Both the position numbers and the translations under genes were made by a program. From contig JACKQL020000059.1 of assembly GCA_018296165.2 (NCBI GenBank), positions 1-64,000 of the forward strand: DNA of 64,000 nucleotides. Direction: 5' to 3'. Of this stretch, positions 21,924-30,711 are shown piece by piece. The number at the start of each line of letters is the position of its first letter. The stretch's first letter is position 1. Below the pieces are notes generated by a model, which worked only from the letters and a program-made list of their open reading frames with translations, was not told where the DNA came from and searched no databases. This DNA is from Termitomyces sp. T153 (Eukaryota; Basidiomycota; Agaricomycetes; Agaricales; Lyophyllaceae).

Positions 21924-22803
21924 ATGTCAGATTCTCCATCCTCAGAAAGCTCTACCGGAGGGCGTGGCCGCGGGAGAGGGCGAAACAATCGTGGTGGGCT
22001 AGGAAAGTATCTTCGAGCAAGAGGCAGAGGACGTGGGCGTGGCCGACCCGCAGAGTTCGTCACTCGACTTGTCTTAGAAGAAGAACAGAAGGAAGAATTA
22101 GACGAAGAAGAGGCCGCAGAAAGAGTGACCAAATATGCTAGGCGTCAACTAGGGACAAACGCTGATCGATACGTAGAACCAGAACCAGAGTTGGGGTCGG
22201 ATGGTCCGTTCCCAAGCGCGATTCAAGTCATATGCGTCACTCTCATTCTTTATAGGCGAACCAATAGTGGAACCCGAAGTGGATATCTCCGCCTTTCTTG
22301 AAAAACAAAGAATTACTGATATTGGTCCATCGATCGCTCCTGCCGATTCCACGGACGATGAGGACGTCGATACCTCGCTTGCACATATCGGATCGAAGTC
22401 TCGTGTCGTTACATCGACAAAGAAAGGGAAGATGGAAAAGATTGAATGGGACGAAGCATTAGATACTATGAGTCGCGAGAAGGCTTCTGCTGAAGCGGCA
22501 TGGGGTACGGTTGTCTTTCTTCCACCTTGATTCCTTAGTAACCCCTTGGAAGATCTCAAGGCACGTTTCCGAGCAAAATCAGAGCGATTGCGCGCAAAGC
22601 CTGTTGTGGGACGCGAGCAGAAAGAAGGTTGGTTTATAGTTTTAGATCATTCAATACTCATTCAACACTTCGCATTCTGACCGTTGTCCCCCGTAGAAAC
22701 TTATACAATGGCGCCTGCTCTACCGCTTCCAGATGGATCGCTACCTCCACCGAAGAAACCCAAGGAGGAAATGGAAGAATTTCTAGACGATCTCCTTGAC
22801 TGA
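21924..22803 (+). CDS. Unrecognised RG-rich acidic protein
   Basis: Four exons: 21924-22203, 22256-22504, 22553-22627 and 22697-22803, for 236 aa. The N-terminus is an Arg-Gly tract (TGGRGRGRGRNNRGGLGKYL, then RARGRGRGRGRPAEF), typical of RNA-binding, arginine-methylated proteins. A highly charged part follows (LEEEQKEELDEEEAAERV), then EVDISAFLEKQR, a KIEWDEALDTMSREKASAEA helix, DLKARFRAKSERLRAKP and an acidic end (EEFLDDLLD). I cannot name the family. Composition suggests a nuclear or RNA-associated role, which is inference. It starts 268 bp after the preceding gene on the same strand. Confidence 0.75.
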
Positions 22804-23720
22804 AGGTACCGAGAAATTCTGACAGAACTCCTCAAAATCACAACGACCTTCGGTTGCACCGGGATACTCAATGGGCGTTTGGCGTTCACCCGGATGACGA
22901 ATGTTTCTCAATTTTTTCTGAGTGTGGTAACCTCGACCCGCTCGTGATCGCCCTGCCATGTATTAGCTGCGAGGACAGCAGGATGTCTCCCGATAATTGT
23001 ATCCAGAAAGCCCTACTCCCTCAACCACGAACGTCATGATCACAGCCAACACTGGATGCCAATATGTGTCTGCAGCACTCCGAATCAATATAGAAAGGCG
23101 GACGATGTAATATGGTCAAGTCATGATAAGCATATGGTGTGCATGCTGACCTCAAAGATAAAGAGGTCAAAATGACGAACAGAGTAGATCCCGATACAAT
23201 CAAGAATAGGCCAGAAGGAGGCTTCAAGGACGTTTTTGCACTGCTGTCCTCGATGGAAAATGATGCAATAGAAGGATTTTGGCTTTGGCACGAATGTCGT
23301 GAAGACGCTTGCTGTTATCTTTCGATGCTCAAAGATCTGCATCCATACATTCAGAAACCGATAATATGTAGAAAGCGGCAGAATATTTTTTGAAAGTTGC
23401 GTCGTGCTGCGTATAATGATACAGCGATCATTAGGTCGGTCCTAGCCGCAGAACCCGGCTTTCTCCGCACCACACATTCAAGTTGGCCCTGTCAAATACA
23501 GCAATTGAGCAGCTATTCATATGTTCTTCCTGCCCAACTCCTGTTTCAGTGCTACGTTATCTCTTCCCTAAAGTGGTGAATTTATGGGCATGAGTCAAGA
23601 CTCAATTTAAAGCCAACAGCAATAGCGCTGAAACTGAAGCTGTTTGCTATTTTGGCTTAAGCTCTAGAAATATGAAACACGGTCCGATTAGACACTTACG
23701 CAGTCTCTTCCACCGTCAAC
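22804..23720. other. Intergenic region, no gene seen
   Basis: Short frames only, none with recognisable features. The right end is the presumed promoter of the first RBR gene. Confidence 0.45.
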
Positions 23721-25331
23721 ATGGTTTCCTCATCGATTATGGTGGGCAGAGTCATCGTCGACCCAGATCATGCTGAAATTGCTAGACATCTGCTCTCTGC
23801 CGAGGATGTCCTAGCACACATGGACCTCGTTCACGATACGAAGAAAGAAGATCATACTTTGAAATATGATGAAGACTATGCTCGCAAACTACAGGATGAG
23901 TATGTTCGGGATGCTCTGCGCACGATAGAGGACTACCGATTTGCGAAAAGCCTCGCGGAAAGGGATGATGATTATGTGTCTAACTTCTTCGTTGATCAGT
24001 CTGCTATGGATTACCTTCATGAACTGCTTACAGAAGCCCAGGAGCCGTTAGTATCTGAGCCCCTTGTTCCTAATAATGGAGTTCCTGAGTATGTCCCTCA
24101 TTCCCATCATCACATATTTCTTTGTTCTCTGTGCCTGACTTAGAGTATGCAGTTGCAGCTTGATAGAATTTGACCCCACGGTTTTTGGATATCAATCCGT
24201 ATCTCCTCGCGAAGCTGTGGTTGCAGCGGCAGAGCATCGCCAAGCATCCCTTGCTGTTGCCATCAGTGCAGGATTGCCTGGCCCATCAGGCCTCATTCCA
24301 GGCTCAGCTTCGTGCGCTATCGAGGTTGATCCAGATTTAATGTTGGTCTGACCTTCGCAGAACAGAACCAACTCTCATAGGAGAGGGAGAACGAGTACCT
24401 TCACCTGCGTAAATTGCTTTTCTCATATTTAGGCTTGAAAATGTTCTAAATTACTTGATAGGTTTAGCAGAAGTTCGACCGATCCAGGCGACCCGAATGA
24501 TATAGATAACAGAGACGAAAGAGACGAAAGAGATGAAAAGGATTGTTTGTACTCCGACGATGAAGAAACGGATGCCCAAAGGGAAACAGATAATATTAGT
24601 GATGGACATGATAGAGATGGCGTAGATAAGATGGACGACTCCAGGCAGGACGTTTCGCCTCCGTCCGTTGCTATGCAGTGGTAGTTGGTGATGCTGCTGA
24701 CACCCCACCCAGATGCGAGCTTGATATGACTCAGGTGCTTGGCGTTCAGTTTGGTTTTCGGACTGTTTTCTGCATGCCGTGCGGAGATCTCGTGGTCGGA
24801 GAGCCAACCTTACAGGCTCCGTGCGGCCACGATATTTGCGTAGATTGCGTGCAGGACCTAGTTGCGACAGCCATTCGTGACGAATCCCTCTTTCCTCCCT
24901 CCTGCTGCCGCCAACCGTTTCCGCTTACAGCTCTGACACCATTCCTCACCGTTAGTCTCCAGGCGATGTATGATGCGAAACGGATTGAATTTGCCACCCC
25001 TGCTGATGAACGCATCCTATGTCCCAATTTCGCTTGTTCTGCGTTCCTCGGATCCTCTAAAGATCATGTGGAAATGGAGACCATCACGTGTGTACGTTGC
25101 ACAACTGTCGTCTGCGCTTCCTGCAGACAGGTTGCCCATCCTGGTGACACTTGTACCGAAATCATTTCAATTCTAGCCGTCAAAAAATTGGCGCAAGAAC
25201 AGCGTTGGCAGACATGTCCAAAATGTCATGCGATCATCGAAAAAACTATCGGGTGTAATCATATGACTTGCCTATGCAGTTCGAATTTTTGCTATGGCTG
25301 CGGCCGCTTGATGAACCAATGCAAATGTTGA
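23721..25331 (+). CDS. RBR-type E3 ubiquitin ligase (copy 1)
   Basis: Four exons: 23721-24088, 24159-24341, 24462-24662 and 24713-25331, for 456 aa. RBR ligases carry ubiquitin on a RING2 cysteine as a thioester before passing it to the substrate. The N-terminal part is a helical charged region (DYARKLQDEYVRDALRTIED) shared with copy 2 and with the RT fusion. A Lys/Asp/Arg-rich linker follows. Then come RING1 (CMPCGDLV, PCGHDICVDC, PSCC), IBR (LCPNFACSAFLG, CVRC, CASCRQVAHPGDTC) and RING2 (WQTCPKCHAIIEKTIGCNHM, TCLC, FCYGC), ending CKC. The likely catalytic Cys is the one after HMT. The last intron (50 nt, gtccgt donor) avoids a stop that the nearer gtagtt donor would create. Copy 2 follows 319 bp downstream in the same direction. 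Confidence 0.85.
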
Positions 25332-25649
25332 ACGCTTTCGTTTGGTCAGTACCCTCTTAAATGAAATTACACCCTTGCTCATGTTTGGGACTAAAGGTGT
25401 GTACGCACAGCTCGTACAATGTGGTCTGATTAACTCATCGCCGTACTTCTGTTTCGTCTGTGTTCTAGTGTTGTAAGCTTGCAATATGTGGCTCCGGTGT
25501 CCCTTGGATATGTTTTTGCCTTCTAATGTACTTTTAATATCCCCCTATTTCTCTGTGTACATGTAGACAGTCGATCCGGAAAAACGCGCCTCGGGCCCTC
25601 AAACAAGCTCCTTGCCGCATATAAGTACAATCAATCTCTTACCACCACC
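25332..25649. other. Spacer between the two RBR genes
   Basis: Terminator of copy 1 and promoter of copy 2 by position. No motif stands out. Confidence 0.4.
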
Positions 25650-27281
25650 ATGGGGTCTTCGTCTACTTTTCCTGCCTTCCCTTCAATGCTAGAGTTGGAT
25701 GACGACGCTGTAACATCTAGACTGATCGCTGAACTGATGCTCCAGGATATCGCTGAGATCAGCATGAAACGCAAAGGAAAGGCTCGGTTTGATGCGCCGT
25801 TGTCCGACGAAGAATTAGCATTCAGAATGCAGCGCGAATTGTGGGAGAACACCGTCAGGGCGGTCAATGACTATGCCATGGCAAAAAGCTTAAACGATGC
25901 GATAGATACCGACCATCGCTACCTTCGTACGCTTTCGATCACAGAACAAGCTGCGGAGGACGATAGGCAGGCAGCACTTGCTTTGTCCAACGGAGGGCAG
26001 CTTCCACCACAATCGGACGCTCAGCGTTTGATGGAAGATCCTTCCTTGTCTGATATTTCTGAGCCGTATGTATTGTTTTCTACTCTCTACCCTGTTTGAC
26101 GCAGTCCATGGCGTTAGAGCGACGGAGGGATCCATGCTCAACAGCAACAGTCAAGCGACTCGACAACATACCGTAGACGGTACTGTCACTAGATCTTCAC
26201 TTGTGTACGTTTGTTGCCTTATACTCTCTACTTCTATGTCTGCTCATCCATGGACCAGTATCATAGACAAGAAATCCACATTTCAGGAAAAGCCTTCTGC
26301 TGTTGAAAGCATCCTGAGTTCTCGCCTGCCGAAGTGAGCGTGATCGATGACTTATCTTTTATGATTTTTTGAACTGAGGCCACGTTTGCAAGGATTGAGT
26401 GCACAAGCTGTGGCGACCTTGTTAAAATAACTGCCTACCTCAAAGCTCCTTGTGGTCATGCATATTGTGGATCCTGCTTAGCTGACTTGATCCAAGCTGC
26501 AACTCGTGACGAGTCCCTATATCCCCCACGATGCTGCTCACAGCCATTTCCGTACTCGGATGTTATTCCCTTCTTTAGTCTCGGCCTTATTCAAACATAC
26601 AACATGAAGCGAATCGAGCTTGACATCCCAGCAGCCGATCGCATATACTGTCCAACCCCGACCTGCTCAGTTTTTCTAGGGTCATCCGCTGGTACTCAAA
26701 AAGACATTCACTGCAAGAAATGCGCCATTTCTGTCTGTTCTAAATGTCGGCAACCAGCGCATCCGGGTAATGACTGCGCCGAAAATCAATTACTCCTCGA
26801 ACTACATCAACTCGCAAAGGCCGAACGATGGCAAACTTGCCCCGGATGTAAGGCCATCGTAGAACTTCATGACGGTTGTTACCATATGACCTGCCGTTGC
26901 CGATTTGAATTCTGCTACATCTGTGCTGTTCCATGGAAAAATTGCAAATGTCCACAATGGGATGAGGATCGACTCATTGAAACTGCACGCCACAGAGTGG
27001 AACAGATAAACGTTGGTAGAGCACCGGTAGCACCACCTTTGTTCCGAGAGCGAGTTCGCCAAATGGCGAATACTCTCCGGGATAACCATGATTGTGTTCG
27101 ACACAACTGGAGGAAGCGGGACGGCGCCGCTCGTTGCGAAGAATGCAGATATCACCTGCCAAATTTCATCCTTGTATGTTCTCATTTTCTCAATTCTTTC
27201 AAAATCTCAAATGTAAAGCAGGTATGTAGGTATTGTCATCTGATGGCATGTGTGCGGTGCGCACGCAACCGATTGCCTTGA
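25650..27281 (+). CDS. RBR-type E3 ubiquitin ligase (copy 2)
   Basis: Exon 1 is 25650-26065. A small exon lies near 26118-26204, another near 26259-26338, and the RING part runs from about 26385 to 27281 with a probable 48-nt in-frame intron near 27174-27221. RING1 reads CTSCGDLV, PCGHAYCGSC, RCC; IBR reads CPTPTCSVFLG, CKKC, CSKCRQPAHPGNDC; RING2 reads WQTCPGCKAIVELHDGCYHM, TCRC, FCYICAVPWKNCKCPQWDED. A C-terminal zinc-binding-like end follows (ARCEECRY, VCRYCHLMACVRC). The N-terminal domain has LSDEELAFRMQREL and EQAAEDDRQAALALS, closely matching the RT fusion at 30712. I could not bring the junction between the third piece and RING1 into phase with strong splice sites, so the middle may be mis-modelled or broken. 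Confidence 0.75.
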
Positions 27282-28054
27282 TGTTGAGGAGTTACGTAAC
27301 TGAAGTAGCTGATCGAGCCAACTCTCTTGATCTGAAGGATTTAAATCATCGTTGAGATGAACACTTACTTTCATGTGCCTTCTGGTAATATCCCAATACT
27401 TGCGACCCTCTGTTACCTTGATACATTCTACTTAGTACATAATCATGTAGATACATTAGTCTTCTTCTTACTCCTAAGTATTCCGCCATATACAGCAAAT
27501 CACCATTTCTCCGGGCCGTGTCTAATGCCGTGCAAGTCCCTGTCTGAAAATTTCAACCGTCAAGGGCGCTCTCTGCGGCCGCAATGCCCACTACTCTTTG
27601 CATATTAATTATTAATCTAAAGTACTAAGGTAAAATAAATGATGATTGATCTTCTCGCATGGTAATACAATGTCTTGGACCTGAACAGTTACGACGGGAA
27701 ACCAATGATCCAACCAAGACCAAGTGTGTTCCATCTGAGCACGCAGTAACCACTGCCTGCCTACACACACGTGAGTGGTGTCTGTTGCATTCAAACGAGC
27801 GACTGACCCATCCTCTCGGGATACACCAGACTGGATAGCAACCTTCAATATAATGACAATGACAAAGACAAGCAACTGCGAAGTATACCACACCATTGGA
27901 TAACGTTTACAGATATAATACAGCAAATGCAGGGAAGCAAGATTGGAGGCCAAACAGCAGGATGAGAAGAGATCGAACTCAACACCCGGGTCGGCAAATC
28001 ATCAATCAAATTGAGAGATAAATTGTAACCAGATAGAGTTGAAGGAAAACAAAC
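27282..28054. other. Intergenic region, no gene seen
   Basis: Convergent spacer between RBR copy 2 and the BTB gene. No coding or RNA feature could be supported. Confidence 0.45.
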
Positions 28055-28497
28055 TCAAACCCGATCAGCAATAGCTGTGTACACTTCAGATATAGCAATT
28101 TTGTCACCCATGTGCAAAAGAGAATCAATAATATCGAATCGCAAGGGCTGACGGCGCAAAAATAATCTAAATAGATCAGTGAATCGACTCAGATAAAACA
28201 CAAAGCGACGTACGAGTCGAGAGTATATATTGTACTCAGGAGGATAGAAAAATCAACAGCATCTTTGCTGATGATATGAATGGTATGTGTATGATTTTCA
28301 TCTTTCAAGGGACGAGAACGCCACATCGCTTTGAATACTGAGGAGAGTCTTGTAAAAACAGAAGCATTGATACAAAAGGTCGAATTCCCTATCAACAATA
28401 CTACGTTGCCATCAAAGAAGGAAACAGATTTGATTGTGGAGTGTATAGGATGGGTGCCGGGGAGGATGTAACATGAAAGTAAAGGGAAAAGAGACAT
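28055..28497 (-). CDS. BTB/POZ-domain protein, short
   Basis: Exons 28497-28214 and 28166-28055 give 131 aa. A start near 28602 is also open and would give a longer N-terminus. The body is a fungal BTB domain: SFFDGNVVLLIGNSTFCINA, VFTRLSSVFKAMW, a variable loop, HIISKDAVDFSILLSTIY, then SLFLRRQPLRFDIIDSLLHM and AISEVYTAIADRV. BTB domains mediate protein-protein contacts, often with Cullin-3, but mushroom genomes hold many of this subtype with no known role. The mushroom proteins I associate with this BTB type usually continue well beyond this point, so the copy may be truncated at its 3' end. Confidence 0.7.
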
Positions 28498-29379
28498 AGT
28501 GTCAAAAGGACGAAGCAGTTTGAAATCTTTGATATTTGAACTGTTTAATGTTGAATCAAAATATGGATGCGGAAGGAAGAATGAAACATCCGTCTTGAAT
28601 AACATGGAACATTCACCTTTGAGGTACAAATGAAAGTAGAACACAGACCCGAGCGAGGGAAAGTAAGGACAGGGAAAATAAACAAATAAAAAAATAGATA
28701 ATTAACGAATAAAATCCCACGGAAACGGACGGACCGCCCGGATCAGCGGTCCGGGATACTTATCTGAATCAACTTTGAACTTTTTTTTCGATCGGACCAC
28801 AAGAACCCACTACTAAAGTAGCGGGAATATCTAAAAATTTAGATAAAAAACTACTAATTTTATATCGAAAGTAGCCATTGCTATCAAATAGCAACATCCA
28901 CTCCTCATCACTAACAATTCCAGCCGTTCCTCGGGGCACGAATTGAAATAAATTGGAGTTATATGTGCAGAGGCGCGCTTGGTACAAGTTATCGTGAGAA
29001 ACTGGCTTCGTCATCCTCTGATCTGACCCAGTATTAGTTTTCGTTATGCGACGATCCTCTTGCGACATTTTTAATACTGGCCAATCAGAAAGAGTGAAGG
29101 ACGGAACTCCAGAACAGGTGGCCAATTCTTGCGGTGAGTATCAATTCGGGAAGAACCTCGCAGAGAGCGCCGATGACGAATACTTATCCGCTCACTAAAA
29201 TATATCCTGTGGGTCCGAGTAACCCAACTTCTTATTACGCCTCACGAATCTTCCAATACTAGATGACTTGTCTCCAAGCGTCTTCTGCGTACGCTTCTCG
29301 CCGTTTTTTTTTTCGTTCTATATTCGAAAGTAACTCTATAGAACTCGACAGAAGACCTTCAGTGATGATCCACCTTTCG
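28498..29379. other. Intergenic region with a segment shared with 16345-16490
   Basis: No gene. The left part is the presumed BTB promoter. 28985-29130 is the diverged partner of 16345-16490. Confidence 0.45.
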
Positions 29380-30240
29380 AGAGATCCTTGTACAATGCAG
29401 TCGAAACAGTGGAAGAGCACCGAGTGAGGAACTATCCTGATCACCATAAACACAGGACCATATGTTCTCCATTCGGGCACAGCTTGGCGAGCGAAGCCGA
29501 GATAGAATATACATCAGATAGGACACATTCAGAAGAACAAAAAAGACGAGCACCCTCGCCCTCGCGAATCGTTTCTGCCGTGTGCAGGTCGAAGATGACT
29601 TCATCTCCTCACAGGTAGCTTGTTCAATCCTGGTGAACCCGAAGACATATACAACATCGATGGACTAAATGACACGGATGTCAGATACGCGAAACTATCT
29701 GGACGCTACGATGAAAGAGATGACAGGGAAGATAGAGATGGTCTAGATAGAGGCAAAAGAGACGAAAAAGAATGAACGAGATGTCTCGTTTCTGTAAGTT
29801 ACTATGCAGTGGTAATTGGTGATTCATCTGTAATTCCTCTGACACTTTCTGTAGATGTGAGTTTTCCATAATCCAATGGCTCTCGGACTGTTTTCTGCAT
29901 GCATCACGGAGATCTCGTGGTAGAAGAGTCGCAATCCTCCACGCTCCAAGCAGCCACGGATATCTACGTAGATTGCATGCAGAACTTAGTCGCGACAGCC
30001 ACCGTCGCCCCTTCTTCCGCCAATCAATCTCGCCCATCGGAGGTTTGTTATTCCTGCAGATAAACGCATCTCCTGTCCGACCTGCGTCGCCTCTACCTTT
30101 CTTGGATTCTCTCTCAAAGTACTGGAGAGTCAACCGCATGCGCACACTGTGCAACCACTGCCGGTATCTTGTCTGTGCGAAGCGGTTAGCATACGTTACG
30201 CATCCTGGGAATACTTTCATGGAAAATATTAGCGGCTGAG
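29380..30240 (+). pseudogene. RBR ligase pseudogene, related to copy 1
   Basis: The order of pieces follows RBR copy 1. There is a charged part, then a Asp/Arg/Lys linker with gatagagatgg and ctatgcagtgg as in copy 1 (24625-24680), then ctgttttctgcatgc, ggagatctcgtggt, gtagattgcatgcagaactt and gttgcgacagcca-like blocks of RING1 and an IBR remnant (catcctgggaatact). The RING1 ligands are lost: C-x-x-C is C-x-x-H and the C-G-H box is gone. Stops interrupt the frame (TGA near 29775, for example). It lies just before the RT fusion, whose N-terminus also comes from this family. Confidence 0.75.
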
Positions 30241-30711
30241 AAGCTCTCAAAAAGTTCGCTGGCGATCTTGCGTAAAAAGCCAATAGACAAGAAAACGAGC
30301 TGGATGCCTTGAGTAGATCTAAGTCATGCTATGGCTTCGGTCTGACGGGTTTACAAGGTGCACGTTGAGTGACTTCGTATACTAAGTAACTCTATATTCG
30401 AACGTTGCAAACTTCACTGAATCTGGACGACTGTAGTCTATATGCATGTTTTTGGGTCAATATTTGCCTCATGGTCACTGTCATACTGTTCCATTTAGAT
30501 TTCAGGGCTCGCGCTTAGTTTCCATTTTTGATATCTTCCCTGCTGCTGTGTCTTTTTCTTGATTTCAGATATACTTTGGCTGTTGCTCCCACGCATCTCT
30601 TCCATATGTAGTCTGAGCGGCAATCTGGCTTCTTTCTTCGACACAACGCTCCCACAGTCACAGTGAGTCAACACATGTTCAAGGTCTCTTGATCTCGAAC
30701 GTTCATCAGCT
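30241..30711. other. Upstream region of the RBR-RT fusion, no gene seen
   Basis: Presumed promoter of the 788-codon frame. No clear TATA box or other motif. Confidence 0.4.

Noticed and set aside
23139..23393. 84-codon plus-strand frame before RBR copy 1
   Set aside because: No recognisable motif, no intron structure, no promoter signal. Likely chance.
24681..24712. A 32-nt intron in RBR copy 1
   Set aside because: It would create a TGA at the junction. The 50-nt intron 24663-24712 keeps the frame and has a good branch site.
28700..28760. GC-rich inverted-looking stretch near cggaccgcccgg
   Set aside because: The arms are too short and imperfect to call a terminator or hairpin element.
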